From contig NZ_HG966617.1 in NCBI RefSeq assembly GCF_000689395.1, positions 630,753-694,752 of the forward strand: 64,000 nucleotides of DNA, read 5' to 3'. Position 1 is the first letter of the stretch. Each line of letters starts with the position of its first letter. The translations under genes were made by a program, and so were the position numbers. Positions 19,401 through 29,218 of the stretch are shown one piece after another. The stretch is from Candidatus Phaeomarinobacter ectocarpi (GTDB taxonomy: Bacteria > Pseudomonadota > Alphaproteobacteria > CGMCC-115125). A model generated the notes under the pieces. That model did no database searches. It saw only the letters and a list, made by a program, of their open reading frames with translations, and was not told the origin of the DNA.

Positions 19401-20387
19401 ATGCAGCTTGGTGTTTTCAATATTGCGCTTCCAGCCGCCGCAGCCCTTGGCATCCTTGCCAGTGCCGCGCCGCATACGCCTGCGTCGGCTCAATCCAGCC
19501 TGTTCGGGGAGAGGTTTGCGTCGAGCCGGGCAGAACCTGGCGCAAGTGCGTGGGACAAGGCGCTGACCTCCCGGCTGAGACTGATTGCCGCCCGGACGAG
19601 CGCAACGCTTTTGCCGGGCGAGGAAGCACTGCTAGCCGGTGTCGAGATAACCCTCGACCCAAAATGGAAAACCTACTGGAGCAGCCCCGGCGACACCGGC
19701 ATTGCGCCCCTGTTCAGCTTTGAACGCTCGGTCAATGTGGCATCTGTTGATGTGACCTATCCCATGCCGGAGCGGTTCGATTATCCCGGCGACATCAGCT
19801 TCGGGTACGAAACGCAGGTCGTGTTTCCCCTGACCGTGACCCCCGATGACCCCTCTCAGCCCGTCGAACTGATGGCCGACGTGGTGTATGGCGCATGCGA
19901 GGAGCTATGCATTCCCGTAGAGGCGCAGGCAGCGCTTTCCTTTCCAGCAGCATCGGGTGATGGGACAGGCGCCGCCAGCCAGTTTGCCGGCCTGCTTGCA
20001 GACTGGCGCAGCCGCGTCCCGGCAGAACATGACGCGACGCTCACGTCCGTGTCCGCCACGATGACAGATCAGGCGACTGTTCTGGAAATCGTGGTGGCCG
20101 CACCCTCGGACTTCACGGACCCCGTCCTGATCGCAGAGCCCACGGGCGGTGAGGGCCGCGTCTATCTGGGCAGCCCGACGCGCACTCTGGATGAAGGGCA
20201 GGCCAGCTTTGTTTTCCCGGTCAAAACCCGGCGCAAACATGCGGGCCTTGAAGCTGGCGTGGCATTCACCATCACCCTGGGTGATGAAACCGCAAACGGC
20301 ACGTCATGGGCGCAGCAGTTTGCGTATTCCCTGCCGCCTGCCAAATCCCAAGACAGGGATGCTGATAGCGACACGTCCGCATATTAG
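19401..20387 (+). CDS. Secreted protein with DsbD N-terminal-like (DsbD-alpha) domain
   Basis: A 328-residue exported protein with a signal peptide (LPAAAALGILASAAPHTPASA). The body shows LLPGEEALLAGVEITLDPKWKTYW and YGACEELCIPVEAQ, with a Cys pair near residues 166 and 170. This is the pattern of the N-terminal, thiol-exchanging domain of DsbD/ScsB, here without the membrane and thioredoxin domains. It probably passes electrons to a periplasmic partner, perhaps in cytochrome or copper-protein maturation. The partner is not in the window. A peroxiredoxin gene follows after 100 bp. Confidence 0.85.
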   Translation: MQLGVFNIALPAAAALGILASAAPHTPASAQSSLFGERFASSRAEPGASAWDKALTSRLRLIAARTSATLLPGEEALLAGVEITLDPKWKTYWSSPGDTGIAPLFSFERSVNVASVDVTYPMPERFDYPGDISFGYETQVVFPLTVTPDDPSQPVELMADVVYGACEELCIPVEAQAALSFPAASGDGTGAASQFAGLLADWRSRVPAEHDATLTSVSATMTDQATVLEIVVAAPSDFTDPVLIAEPTGGEGRVYLGSPTRTLDEGQASFVFPVKTRRKHAGLEAGVAFTITLGDETANGTSWAQQFAYSLPPAKSQDRDADSDTSAY

Positions 20388-20487
20388 GCTAGCCTTTTTG
20401 GTCGCCTGTGGGCTTTAATGCCGCTCGATATCAAATCTCATTTTCCAGCAGGCGCGCCGTGGGTGCGCAGTTCAAGGGAGCCCTCAA

Positions 20488-20973
20488 ATGGCCATCAGTG
20501 TTGGCGATCGTATTCCAGACGCAACTCTCACCGTCATGTCAGAAAACGGCCCGACGCCGCTGACAACCAGCGACATTTTCGGCGGCAAGAAGGTTGTGGT
20601 TTTTGCTCTTCCCGGTGCTTTCACGCCGACATGCTCCAACCAGCATCTGCCAGGCTTCGTTCAGCATGCGGACGACATCAAGGCAAAGGGCGTCGATGAC
20701 ATCATCTGCCTGTCCGTCAACGATGCGTTCGTCATGGATGCGTGGGGCAAGCAGCAGTCTGCTGACGGCAAGATCACCATGGTCGGCGACGGCAATGGTG
20801 ACCTGACAAAAGCCATGGGCCTTGATTTTGACGGCTCCGGCTTCGGCATGGGCACCCGCTCCCTGCGCTATTCCATGCTCGTGGAAGACGGCGTGGTGAA
20901 GTCCCTCAATCAGGAAGCAAACCCCGGCGAGGCCAAGGCGTCCGGCGCCGAAACCATGATGGGCCAGCTTTAG
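20488..20973 (+). CDS. Peroxiredoxin, Prx5-like
   Basis: A 161-residue thiol peroxidase that reduces hydrogen peroxide and organic hydroperoxides. The peroxidatic cysteine is C49 in PGAFTPTCSNQHLPGF, the exact Prx5-type motif. The length is normal. A second conserved region is GKITMVGDGNGDLTKAMGLD. GGGAG sits about 7 bp before the ATG. A convergent neighbour (rnhA) follows, separated by a repeat element. Confidence 0.94.
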   Translation: MAISVGDRIPDATLTVMSENGPTPLTTSDIFGGKKVVVFALPGAFTPTCSNQHLPGFVQHADDIKAKGVDDIICLSVNDAFVMDAWGKQQSADGKITMVGDGNGDLTKAMGLDFDGSGFGMGTRSLRYSMLVEDGVVKSLNQEANPGEAKASGAETMMGQL

Positions 20974-20987
20974 CCTGATGACAGTGC

Positions 20988-21082
20988 TGCATGGATCCCC
21001 CGGTCAAGCCGGGGGATGGCGCGTCGATGTGGGGTAAAATTCCTGAATTGAATCGCCATTGTCTGGTTTAACCGGACAATCC
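20988..21082. repeat. Composite palindromic element, copy 1
   Basis: Two palindromes about 36 bp apart. Part A (20988-21021) centres on CCCCCGGTCAAGCCGGGGG inside TGCATGGAT...GATGGCG. Part B (21058-21080) is ATTGTCTGGTTTAACCGGACAAT (described in pieces: ATTGTCTGGTTT then AACCGGACAAT). The same A-spacer-B order and spacing occur at 29773-29864 (reversed) and 62036-62128. It lies between the convergent peroxiredoxin and rnhA genes. No coding role is seen here. Confidence 0.85.
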
Positions 21083-21107
21083 AATGCACGCCGACCAATC
21101 GAAAGAT

Positions 21108-21542
21108 CTATCGATAGGCCTCAAGCCCACCGCGCGCCAATTCATCGGCACGTTCGTTCTGCGGGTGGCCCGCATGGCCTTTGACCCAATGCCACTCAAC
21201 CGTGTGACGGGAAGCGGCTTCTTCAAGCCGTTGCCACAAATCCGCATTCTTGACTGGCTTCTTGGCCGCCGTGCGCCAGCCGTTTTTCTTCCAGCCGTGA
21301 ATCCACTTGGTGATGCCGTCGCGCACATAGGTGGAGTCCGTGTGCAGATGCACTTCGACAGGCCGTTTCATGGTCTCAAGCGCCATGATGGCCGCCATCA
21401 GCTCCATGCGGTTGTTGGTGGTGTCGGCCTCGCCGCCGGAGATTTCCCGCTCATTCTCGCCAGAGGTCAGAATGGCACCCCAGCCGCCGGGCCCCGGATT
21501 GCCCGAGCACGCACCATCCGTATACACATCAACGCGAGTCAT
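21108..21542 (-). CDS. rnhA: Ribonuclease HI
   Basis: Degrades the RNA strand of RNA-DNA hybrids. The 144-residue protein has all active-site residues: D9 ([17 protein letters not shown]), E47 (NNRMELMAA), D69 (HLHTDSTYV), H123 ([12 protein letters not shown]) and D133 (ERADELA). Its ATG shares one base with the thrB stop codon, so translation is coupled. The ispH-thrB-rnhA order is a common alphaproteobacterial arrangement. Confidence 0.97.
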   Translation of the reverse strand: MTRVDVYTDGACSGNPGPGGWGAILTSGENEREISGGEADTTNNRMELMAAIMALETMKRPVEVHLHTDSTYVRDGITKWIHGWKKNGWRTAAKKPVKNADLWQRLEEAASRHTVEWHWVKGHAGHPQNERADELARGGLEAYR

Positions 21543-22507
21543 CAGCCGCCATATCCATAATCTGCTGCACTTACCGCATGTTGGTGGAAGCGCAGACGCT
21601 TCAAATACTCACGCGGGTCTTTTGGTTTCACCAGCGCGTCCTGAGGTCCATCCAGCCAGTCCACCAGACGTGTCAGCAGGAACCGCAAGGAAGCCCCGCG
21701 GGCCAGCAATGGCAATGCCTGTGCCTCTTCTTCTTCGAGGCTGCGCACCTTGTTGTACCCGGACAAAAGTGCCCGTCCCTTGGTGACATTGAAACTGTCG
21801 TCGGCTTCAAAGCACCAGGCATTGAGACAGATCGCTATGTCATAGGCATAGGCATCCGTGCAGGCGAAGTAGAAGTCGATAAGGCCGGACAATTCTCCAC
21901 CTATGAAGAACACATTGTCGGGAAACAGATCCGCATGGATGACACCGCGTGGCAGATCCTTGGGCCAGCGTGACGCCATGAGCTCGAGCTCATCCGCAAT
22001 AAGCGTGCCCAGTCCTTCGCTCACCGTATCCGCGCGCGCACCGGCCTGATCCGCCAGCGCAGACCAGCCCTCGACGGAAAGCGCGTTCGGCCGCGTCATC
22101 GAAAAATCAGCACCCGCCTCATGCATCTGTGCCAGCGCCATGCCTACCTGCCCGCAATGGGCTGCCTGCGGTCGCTTGACATCCATGCCCTCAAGGAAGG
22201 TCACCATGGCCGCCGGACGGTCTGCCAGCCGGTGCAGGACAGAGCCGTCGCGGGCGTGGACAGGGACCGGGCATGACAGGCCGTGCGCTGCCAGGTGCTC
22301 CATCAGACCGAGAAAGAAGGGGAGGTCGCTTTCGGAGGTGCGCTTTTCATACAGCGTCAGAATGAAGGGCGACTTTGTCGTGTGCAGCAGGAAGTTGGAG
22401 TTCTCCACACCTTCCGCGATGCCCTTGGCAGATTGCAGCGTGCCGATGTCGTAGCGCGCCACGAAATCGGTCAGCTCTTCGTCAGAAATCTCTGTGTAAA
22501 CCGCCAT
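21542..22507 (-). CDS. thrB: Homoserine kinase (ThrB, choline-kinase-like type)
   Basis: Phosphorylates homoserine, giving the substrate of ThrC. The 321-residue protein has the aminoglycoside/choline-kinase fold: N-terminal [20 protein letters not shown], then [16 protein letters not shown], the catalytic loop [13 protein letters not shown] and metal-binding [20 protein letters not shown]. These are the marks of the ThrB class found in alphaproteobacteria and Pseudomonas, unlike the GHMP-type enzyme. It sits between ispH and rnhA. Confidence 0.95.
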   Translation of the reverse strand: MAVYTEISDEELTDFVARYDIGTLQSAKGIAEGVENSNFLLHTTKSPFILTLYEKRTSESDLPFFLGLMEHLAAHGLSCPVPVHARDGSVLHRLADRPAAMVTFLEGMDVKRPQAAHCGQVGMALAQMHEAGADFSMTRPNALSVEGWSALADQAGARADTVSEGLGTLIADELELMASRWPKDLPRGVIHADLFPDNVFFIGGELSGLIDFYFACTDAYAYDIAICLNAWCFEADDSFNVTKGRALLSGYNKVRSLEEEEAQALPLLARGASLRFLLTRLVDWLDGPQDALVKPKDPREYLKRLRFHQHAVSAADYGYGG

Positions 22508-22557
22508 GGGCCTTGGTATCAGCCCGACCGGTCCGGAAGCAACAGGCGTTGTGCAGG

Positions 22558-23541
22558 TTAGGCGATCAGGGCCCGTGGCAGTTTGAAGATCACGTCCTCA
22601 GACGACACCGTCACTTCTTCTACCTGCACCGTAAAGCGCTTGGCGGCTTCATCAATGACACCCTGCACAAGTGATTCTGGTGCGGACGCCCCGGCTGTCA
22701 GACCAATGCAAAATGAACCGCCTTTGTTGGCCACAGCCGCCTCAAGCGCAGGCCAATCCACTTCGCCTGACTTTTGCACCAGCTGTGCCTGCGGGCACCC
22801 GGCCTTTTCGGCAACTTCCACCAGACGCACGGAGTTTGATGAGTTGGGCGCGCCGACAACAAACATCATGTCGCAGCCTTCAGCGATGGCCTTGACGGCC
22901 GCCTGCCGATTGGTTGTCGCGTAGCAGATATCATTCTTGTGCGGCCCGCGTATGGCGGGGAAGCGGCGCGTCAACGCATTGACGATCTCAACCGTGTCGT
23001 CCAGCGACAGCGTCGTCTGCGTCACATAGGCAAGCTTGGCCGGGTCCGGAGCGTCTACCGTGTTGGCGTCTTCCACGGTCTCCACAAGCGTGATGGCCCC
23101 ATCCGGCAACTGCCCCAGTGTGCCTTCAACTTCTGGATGGCCCTCATGGCCGATCATCAGAATATGCCGGCCTTCGTCGTGGTGCCGGTTGGCCTCCACA
23201 TGCACCTTGGACACAAGCGGGCAGGTGGCATCGAGATAAAACATGCCGCGCGACTCAGCATCTGCGGGCACGGCCTTGGGCACACCATGTGCGGAAAAGA
23301 TCACCGGACGGGTCGAATCCTCGATCTCGCTCAGTTCTTCAACAAACACAGCACCTTTGGTTTCCAGTCCCTCGACCACGTGACGGTTATGCACAATCTC
23401 GTGGCGCACATAGACAGGCGCTCCGTATTTTTCGATCGCGCGCTCTACCATAAGGATGGCGCGATCAACGCCTGCACAAAAGCCGCGAGGGGCCGCAAGG
23501 CGGATCGACAGCAGGGGAGCCTGAGGTGCTGGGTCTGTCAC
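22558..23541 (-). CDS. ispH: 4-hydroxy-3-methylbut-2-enyl diphosphate reductase
   Basis: Last step of the MEP pathway, making isopentenyl and dimethylallyl diphosphate; a [4Fe-4S] enzyme. The three cluster cysteines are visible: C22 in [13 protein letters not shown], one in [12 protein letters not shown], and one in [11 protein letters not shown]. The His residues of the substrate pocket are in [12 protein letters not shown] and [12 protein letters not shown]. The length of 327 residues is normal. IspE of the same pathway is at 53285-54169. Confidence 0.97.
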   Translation of the reverse strand: MTDPAPQAPLLSIRLAAPRGFCAGVDRAILMVERAIEKYGAPVYVRHEIVHNRHVVEGLETKGAVFVEELSEIEDSTRPVIFSAHGVPKAVPADAESRGMFYLDATCPLVSKVHVEANRHHDEGRHILMIGHEGHPEVEGTLGQLPDGAITLVETVEDANTVDAPDPAKLAYVTQTTLSLDDTVEIVNALTRRFPAIRGPHKNDICYATTNRQAAVKAIAEGCDMMFVVGAPNSSNSVRLVEVAEKAGCPQAQLVQKSGEVDWPALEAAVANKGGSFCIGLTAGASAPESLVQGVIDEAAKRFTVQVEEVTVSSEDVIFKLPRALIA

Positions 23542-23687
23542 GCAACGTCTTTCTATTGCCGGTTAACGGGCGCTTGGCTACTGTTCGCCTCCCGCCGCCG
23601 CATGGGACATGTTGATGGACACCATCAGCACGTCGTGGGGCGTAAGTGAGGCACCCGGGTCCCCAAGTCAAGGTATCGAATCGACGC

Positions 23688-24290
23688 ATGGCCGACACAC
23701 GAAACCCTAAGAAGAACATGGGCTTAACTTCTGTTCGTTCGCCCATTATACGCAGCGGAGCGCGTGCTGGATTTGTCGCCGCATTGGCTTTGATCGTGGC
23801 TGGCTGCGGCTGGTGGAGCGGCGAAGCACGCAAGCAGGAACGGCTCCGGGGTTGCCCAAATGCGGGCATTTTGACCGACGCCGAGCGGCTGACGGAATAT
23901 CGCGAAGGCTCCGGCCGGGACATTACCGATGTCGCATACACCTGGGAGCTGCTCGATGCGGTGGCTGATTGCAGCTATAGCGGCACCACAATCGACGTGG
24001 ATTACGCCCTGAGCATGAGTGTCAGCGTTGGCCCCGCCGCAACCAGAAGCGCTGTATCGGCCCCCATTTTTGTGGCGGTGACGCGCGCCGGTGAAACGGT
24101 GCTGCAGAAAACCACCTTCGAGGCCGAAGTGGAATTTGAACCGGGCCAGCGGGTCGCGGTGTACACACGGACCTTCGAGGGCCTCGAATTTGAGGTCGGC
24201 GAAGACAATGGTGGGCTGTACGACATTGTGCTGGGCTTCCAGCTCACCCCGGCCCAGGTCGACGAAAATCGCGCGCGGTCCCGGTACTAG
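23688..24290 (+). CDS. Hypothetical lipoprotein
   Basis: A 200-residue protein I do not recognise. It has a signal peptide with a lipobox: hydrophobic AALALIVAGC, so Cys is the lipidated residue. The remainder (TEYREGSGRDITDVAYTWEL and VQ-less beta-rich segments such as SVSVGPAATRSAVSAPIFVA) is polar and probably periplasmic. I chose ATG 23688; ATG 23718 is also possible and has AAGAAG close upstream. It is divergent from ispH and lies upstream of the glycine riboswitch. No function can be given. Confidence 0.7.
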   Translation: MADTRNPKKNMGLTSVRSPIIRSGARAGFVAALALIVAGCGWWSGEARKQERLRGCPNAGILTDAERLTEYREGSGRDITDVAYTWELLDAVADCSYSGTTIDVDYALSMSVSVGPAATRSAVSAPIFVAVTRAGETVLQKTTFEAEVEFEPGQRVAVYTRTFEGLEFEVGEDNGGLYDIVLGFQLTPAQVDENRARSRY

Positions 24291-24433
24291 CTGCGATTCC
24301 CGGCGGTCTCGCCGTTTATTCAGAGGCGTTAAGGCCACACAATCTGGCTGATCTGCAGGGGAATGGCCTTGGCGGACCGGCGTCGATTGACTCTTGACCC
24401 ACCCCACCTATCATCGCGCCTGTCAGTCGAACC

Positions 24434-24680
24434 TGCGCGGGAGAGTCTGACGGCATGTGTGTCCTTGAGGGATGGGCAGGCCATCGGCGCCGAAGGAGCA
24501 ACCGCCCCGGAAACTCTCAGGCACCAGGGACCGCGTGGGGATGACACTCTGGAAAGCAGCAGGCGGGATGTGTCCCGATTGCTCACCGAAGGAGTAAGCC
24601 CGCCACTGAGGCCCCCCAGACCATCGGGGACATTGCTTCGGGCAGGGTGAATCTCTCAGGTTTTCGACAGAGGGGGCGCT
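24434..24680 (+). promoter_or_regulatory. Tandem glycine riboswitch upstream of gcvT
   Basis: Two consecutive aptamers. Aptamer 1 (about 24436-24535): GGGAGAG at the 5' arm, then CGCCGAAGGAGCAA, and AACTCTCAGGCACCAGGGAC. Aptamer 2 (about 24541-24680): CACTCTGG arm, then CACCGAAGGAGTAAGC, and ATCTCTCAGG followed by GACAGAGGGGG. The order of the conserved boxes is that of known glycine riboswitches, and it lies ahead of gcvT, which needs glycine-induced expression. The downstream hairpin at 24711-24724, GGAGG-CGGA-CCTCC, may be part of the output switch. It explains most of the gap 24291-24748. Confidence 0.93.
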
Positions 24681-24748
24681 TGCCGCAAGGGCTGCAAAAC
24701 AGCACAGGCGGGAGGCGGACCTCCGACTCTGGCGAAAGCAAATCCCAA

Positions 24749-25882
24749 TTGGCTGACAGCTCACACGAAACACTGCAAAAAACCGCCTTGCATGCGCTGC
24801 ATGTGGAGCTTGGCGCCAAAATGGTGCCCTTCGCCGGGTACGACATGCCAGTGCAATATCCGCTGGGCGTTCTGGGCGAACATCTGCATACCCGCACCAA
24901 GGCCGGGCTGTTTGACGTGTCTCACATGGGGCAGGCCTATCTCATCGGTCCTGACCACGAGACCACGGCCAAAGCCTTTGAGGCGCTTGTTCCAGGCGAC
25001 ATCGTCGGTCTCGCCCCCGGTCAGCAGCGCTACACGATTTTGCTCAACGCCGATGGCGGCATCATTGATGACCTTATGGTCACCCGCCCACTGGACCCGG
25101 CGCGCGAAGGACATCTGTTCATTGTCGTGAACGCTTCGCGCAAGGCGATTGATTTTCCCCATATCCGCGCTGCACTGCCTGCAAACGTGACCCTCGAAAC
25201 CCTCGACACCCGCGCCCTGGTGGCCCTTCAAGGCCCCGGAGCCGTGGACGTGTTCGCCAAGCACTGCCCCGCGGTCGCTGATCTGGTGTTCATGACGGCG
25301 ACCCATGCCACGTTTGACGGCATGGATGTCCATGTCAGCCGCTCCGGCTACACAGGCGAAGATGGCGTTGAAGTGTCGGTTGCCCCGGAAGACGCGGAGA
25401 CGTTTGTGCGGTCCCTGCTGGCCCATGACGAGGTCGAACCCATTGGCCTTGGCGCACGCGACAGCCTACGCCTCGAAGCGGGGCTTTGCCTGTATGGCAA
25501 CGACATCGACGAAACAACATCTCCCATTGAAGCCAGCATTGCCTGGACCATTCCCAAACATCGCCGCGAGGCAGGGGATTTTCCCGGAGCCGCGCGCATC
25601 CTCAAGGAACTTGCCGACGGCACGACCCGCAAGCGCGTCGGCATTCTGCCGGACGGCAAGGCACCTGCCCGTGGTCACACGGAAATTCAGGTGGATGGGG
25701 CGACCGTTGGCGAAATCACTTCCGGCGGCTTTGGCCCCACGGCAGACGGCCCCGTGGCCATGGGCTATGTGGCCCGCGAGCACGCCAAGGCCGGCACTGA
25801 ACTCGACCTCATCGTGCGCGGCAAGCCGCGCGCTGCGAAGGTGGCCAAGCTGCCTTTCGCCCCGCATCGCTACGCAAAATAA
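24749..25882 (+). CDS. gcvT: Aminomethyltransferase (glycine cleavage system T protein)
   Basis: Transfers the methylene group of glycine to tetrahydrofolate. The 377-residue protein starts LADSSHETLQKTALHALHVE if TTG 24749 is used; conserved blocks include MVPFAGYDMPVQYPLG, FDVSHMGQ, SRSGYTGEDG and GARDSLRLEAGLCLYGND. An ATG at 24647 would place 34 extra residues inside the riboswitch, which is not credible. TTG 24749 has a weak ribosome site (GGCGAAAG about 14 bp upstream). First gene of gcvT-H-PA-PB. Confidence 0.95.
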   Translation: MADSSHETLQKTALHALHVELGAKMVPFAGYDMPVQYPLGVLGEHLHTRTKAGLFDVSHMGQAYLIGPDHETTAKAFEALVPGDIVGLAPGQQRYTILLNADGGIIDDLMVTRPLDPAREGHLFIVVNASRKAIDFPHIRAALPANVTLETLDTRALVALQGPGAVDVFAKHCPAVADLVFMTATHATFDGMDVHVSRSGYTGEDGVEVSVAPEDAETFVRSLLAHDEVEPIGLGARDSLRLEAGLCLYGNDIDETTSPIEASIAWTIPKHRREAGDFPGAARILKELADGTTRKRVGILPDGKAPARGHTEIQVDGATVGEITSGGFGPTADGPVAMGYVAREHAKAGTELDLIVRGKPRAAKVAKLPFAPHRYAK

Positions 25883-25912
25883 TCACACGGATTGATCGCA
25901 AGGACTTCACCA

Positions 25913-26290
25913 ATGGCTGACACGAAATACACCAAAGACCATGAATGGGTGCGCGTAGACGGCGACACCGCAACCGTCGGCATCACTGACTACGCGCAGG
26001 AACAGCTGGGCGACGTGGTCTATGTGGAACTGCCTGACATCGGCAAGAGCGTTGGCGTTGGCGATGAAGCTGCCGTCGTTGAATCGGTGAAAGCCGCTTC
26101 TGAAGTATACGCGCCGATTTCCGGTGAAGTCGTTGAGGTGAACGAAGCTCTGGCGGATGCCCCCAACGGCGTCAACGAAGACGCTGCAGGTGCCGGCTGG
26201 TTCGTGAAGCTCAAACTCTCAGACGCCTCAGAGCTTGAAAAGCTGATGTCTGAAGACGAATACAAAACCTATCTGGCGGAGCTCGACTGA
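25913..26290 (+). CDS. gcvH: Glycine cleavage system H protein
   Basis: Lipoyl carrier protein that shuttles the aminomethyl group between the P, T and L proteins. The 125-residue protein has the lipoylation site K60 in [36 protein letters not shown] is a typical start. I chose ATG 25913 because AAGGA lies 9 bp upstream. It begins 30 bp after gcvT and shares one base with gcvPA. Confidence 0.97.
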   Translation: MADTKYTKDHEWVRVDGDTATVGITDYAQEQLGDVVYVELPDIGKSVGVGDEAAVVESVKAASEVYAPISGEVVEVNEALADAPNGVNEDAAGAGWFVKLKLSDASELEKLMSEDEYKTYLAELD

Positions 26291-27651
26291 TGCGCTATTT
26301 GCCCCTGACCCCAGATGATCGCCAGCAGATGCTTGGTGTCATCGGTGCCAAGTCCATGGATGACCTGTTTGTGGATGTGCCCGAAGCGGCCCGTCCTGCA
26401 AACGGCAAGTTTGACGAGGCTTTCGACCTGCCGCCACATCAAGGCGAGCTGGAAGTGGACCGTGCGCTCTCGGCCATGGCTGCCAAGAACACTTCCGCAG
26501 GGAGCGTCCCGTTCTTTGTTGGGGCAGGGGCCTACAAGCACCACGTGCCAGCCTCTGTGGATCATCTGATCCAGCGCTCGGAGTTTCTGACCTCTTACAC
26601 GCCCTATCAGCCCGAGATCTCCCAGGGCACGCTCCAGTACCTGTTCGAATTCCAAACGCAGGTGGCTTTGCTGACAGGCATGGATGTGGCGAACGCCTCC
26701 ATGTATGATGGCTCGACGGCCTGTAGCGAAGCCGTACAGATGGCGCACCGTGTCACCCGCCGTAACAAGGCGGTGCTGTCAGGAAATCTGCACCCCCACT
26801 ATCGGGCGGTGATTGAAACCACATCCAAGTTTGCCGGCGATGCCGTTGAGGCGCTTGAAGCCAATGTGTCTGGCAAAGAAGACATCGCGTCCCAGATTGA
26901 CGGCGACACATCCTGCGTCGTCGTTCAGTACCCGGATTTCTTCGGACTTATTGGTGACCTGGCCGACATTGCAGCCGCAGCGCACGCACAGGGCGCATTG
27001 CTGATTGTCGCAATCCCCGAAATCGTTTCCATGGGCGCGCTACGCACGCCCGGAGACATGGGCGCCGACATTGTGGTGGCCGAAGGCCAGTCCATCGGCA
27101 ACGCCCTCAATTATGGTGGTCCCTATGTGGGCCTGTTCGCCACCCGCCAGAAATATGTGCGCCAGATGCCTGGTCGTCTGTGCGGTGAAACCGAAGATGT
27201 CGACGGCAAGCGGGGCTATGTGCTGACGCTGTCCACCCGCGAGCAGCATATCCGCCGCGAAAAGGCGACCAGCAACATCTGCACGAACTCCGGCCTGTGC
27301 TGCCTTGCCTTCACCATTCACCTGGCCCTGCTGGGGGAGAAAGGCTTCACACGCCTTGCAGCCCTCAACCACGAAAGCGCATGCAAGCTGGCAGGTGCTC
27401 TGGAGGCTGTGTCCGGTGTCGAGCTTCTGACACCCGCGTTTTTCAATGAATTCACAATCCGCACGCCAAAGCCGGCTGCGGAGGTCATTGAGGCACTGGC
27501 GGATAAGGGCGTTCTAGGCGGCGTGCCAGCCTCACGTTTGATGCCAGGCAATGACGCTGTCAGCGACCTCATCATTGTTGCGGCAACCGAAGTGAACACA
27601 GATCAGGATCGTGCCGCCTACGCGGCAGCGCTGACGGAGGTGCTGTCATGA
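26290..27651 (+). CDS. gcvPA: Glycine dehydrogenase (decarboxylating) subunit 1
   Basis: N-terminal half of the two-subunit P protein, which decarboxylates glycine with PLP. The 453-residue protein starts [19 protein letters not shown] and carries [38 protein letters not shown] and [13 protein letters not shown], all typical. Its ATG overlaps the gcvH stop, and its stop overlaps gcvPB (ATGA), so the subunits are made together. Confidence 0.97.
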   Translation: MRYLPLTPDDRQQMLGVIGAKSMDDLFVDVPEAARPANGKFDEAFDLPPHQGELEVDRALSAMAAKNTSAGSVPFFVGAGAYKHHVPASVDHLIQRSEFLTSYTPYQPEISQGTLQYLFEFQTQVALLTGMDVANASMYDGSTACSEAVQMAHRVTRRNKAVLSGNLHPHYRAVIETTSKFAGDAVEALEANVSGKEDIASQIDGDTSCVVVQYPDFFGLIGDLADIAAAAHAQGALLIVAIPEIVSMGALRTPGDMGADIVVAEGQSIGNALNYGGPYVGLFATRQKYVRQMPGRLCGETEDVDGKRGYVLTLSTREQHIRREKATSNICTNSGLCCLAFTIHLALLGEKGFTRLAALNHESACKLAGALEAVSGVELLTPAFFNEFTIRTPKPAAEVIEALADKGVLGGVPASRLMPGNDAVSDLIIVAATEVNTDQDRAAYAAALTEVLS

Positions 27652-29165
27652 GCGAGAAAACAACTTTCACCGGCCATCGTGGTCTCGACCACGAAGAACA
27701 GCTGATTTTCGAACGCGGCCGTGATGCGGCCTGTGGCGTTGACCTGCCTGCACCTGACAGTGTGGCAACGCGGCTGGGTGGCATGGAGCGCAACGGAAGC
27801 GTCGGACTACCCGGTCTCTCCGAGCCGGAAGTCGTGCGCCACTTCGTGCGCCTGTCCCAGAAGAACTACGCCATTGATGCGGGCTTCTATCCGCTTGGCT
27901 CGTGCACCATGAAGCACAATCCACGCCTCAACGAAAAGATGGCGCGGCTGCCCGGCTTCTCGGATGTGCATCCGCTGCAGCCCACCTCCACCGTGCCCGG
28001 CGCGCTTGAACTGATGAGCGAACTGGCCCGCTGGCTGATGGAACTGACAGGCATGCCTGCGGTTGCCATGTCGCCAAAAGCAGGCGCCCATGGTGAACTG
28101 TGCGGCCTCATGGCCATTCGTGCGGCCCTCGAGGCGCGCGGCGAAGCAGGAACCCGTACCCGCGTGCTGGTGCCTGAAAGTGCCCACGGCACCAACCCGG
28201 CAACTGCTGCGGCGTGTGGCTTTACGGTGGATGCCATTCCCGCGACGGAAGATGGCCGTGTGGACCTTGCAGCGTTTGAAGCCAAGCTTGGTGATGACGT
28301 TGCAGGCATCATGCTCACCAATCCCAATACCTGCGGCCTGTTCGAGCGCGACATCCGCAAGATTGCAGACGCTGTGCATGAGCATGGTGGCTACTTCTAC
28401 TGTGACGGCGCCAACTTCAACGCCATCGTCGGCCGGGTGAAACCCGGTGACCTTGGCGTCGATGCCATGCACATCAACCTGCACAAGACATTCTCCACGC
28501 CCCACGGCGGCGGCGGTCCCGGCGCGGGCCCGGTTGTGCTCTCAGAAGCATTGGCGCCCTTCGCGCCGCTTCCCTACGTCACCAGCACCGGCGGCGAATT
28601 GAAGCTGGTGGAAGACGAGCAATCGTCAGATGCAGACCCCTTCGGCCGCATGGTTGCCTTCCATGGCCAGATGGGCATGTTCGTGCGTGCCCTGTCCTAC
28701 ATGATGAGCCACGGCTCGGATGGTTTGCGGCAGGTGGCGGAAGATGCGGTGCTCAACGCCAACTACGTGCTGGCTTCCTTGAAGGATGTCATGACGGCAA
28801 GTTTCGAAGGGCCGTGCATGCATGAAGCCCTGTTTGATGATCGCTTCCTCAAGGGGACCGGTGTCGAAACCCTCGATTTTGCCAAGGCAATGATCGACGA
28901 GGGCTACCACCCCATGACGGTCTATTTCCCGCTCGTGGTCCATGGCGCGATGCTCATCGAACCGACAGAAACCGAATCCAAGGAAACCCTGGACGAGTTC
29001 ATTGGCTGCATGGCGGATCTCGCCAGGTCAGCCAAGGCAGGAGACAAGGCACGTTTTGAAAACGCGCCCGAACTCACGCCCCGTCGCCGCCTCGATGAAA
29101 CCACGGCAGCCCGCAAGCCGGTCCTTCGCTGGACACCACCGGCTCCGGCACAGGCGGCTGAGTAA
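27648..29165 (+). CDS. gcvPB: Glycine dehydrogenase (decarboxylating) subunit 2
   Basis: C-terminal half of the P protein. The 505-residue protein carries the PLP lysine near residue 280 in [17 protein letters not shown]. Other family blocks are [47 protein letters not shown] and [11 protein letters not shown]. It is the last gene of the gcv operon; a hairpin terminator follows at 29180-29218. Confidence 0.97.
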   Translation: MSEKTTFTGHRGLDHEEQLIFERGRDAACGVDLPAPDSVATRLGGMERNGSVGLPGLSEPEVVRHFVRLSQKNYAIDAGFYPLGSCTMKHNPRLNEKMARLPGFSDVHPLQPTSTVPGALELMSELARWLMELTGMPAVAMSPKAGAHGELCGLMAIRAALEARGEAGTRTRVLVPESAHGTNPATAAACGFTVDAIPATEDGRVDLAAFEAKLGDDVAGIMLTNPNTCGLFERDIRKIADAVHEHGGYFYCDGANFNAIVGRVKPGDLGVDAMHINLHKTFSTPHGGGGPGAGPVVLSEALAPFAPLPYVTSTGGELKLVEDEQSSDADPFGRMVAFHGQMGMFVRALSYMMSHGSDGLRQVAEDAVLNANYVLASLKDVMTASFEGPCMHEALFDDRFLKGTGVETLDFAKAMIDEGYHPMTVYFPLVVHGAMLIEPTETESKETLDEFIGCMADLARSAKAGDKARFENAPELTPRRRLDETTAARKPVLRWTPPAPAQAAE

Positions 29166-29179
29166 ACTCACGACATGAG

Positions 29180-29218
29180 AATCGGCGTAGGGTCGGAAAA
29201 TGACCCACGCCGATTTTC
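29180..29218 (+). terminator. Hairpin after gcvPB, overlapping the start of the next gene
   Basis: The stem is AATCGGCGT (29180-29188), a bulged A, GGGTC (29190-29194), loop GGAAAAT, GACCC (29202-29206), ACGCCGATT (29207-29215), then TTCTC. The total is 14 paired bases. The T-rich 3' end fits a terminator of the gcv operon, but the ATG of the next gene (29200) lies in the loop, so it may also control that gene's translation. Confidence 0.65.

Noticed and set aside
24647-24748. Longer gcvT from ATG 24647
   Set aside because: This start is inside the second glycine aptamer, and the extra 34 residues have no GcvT character; TTG 24749 fits the family start.
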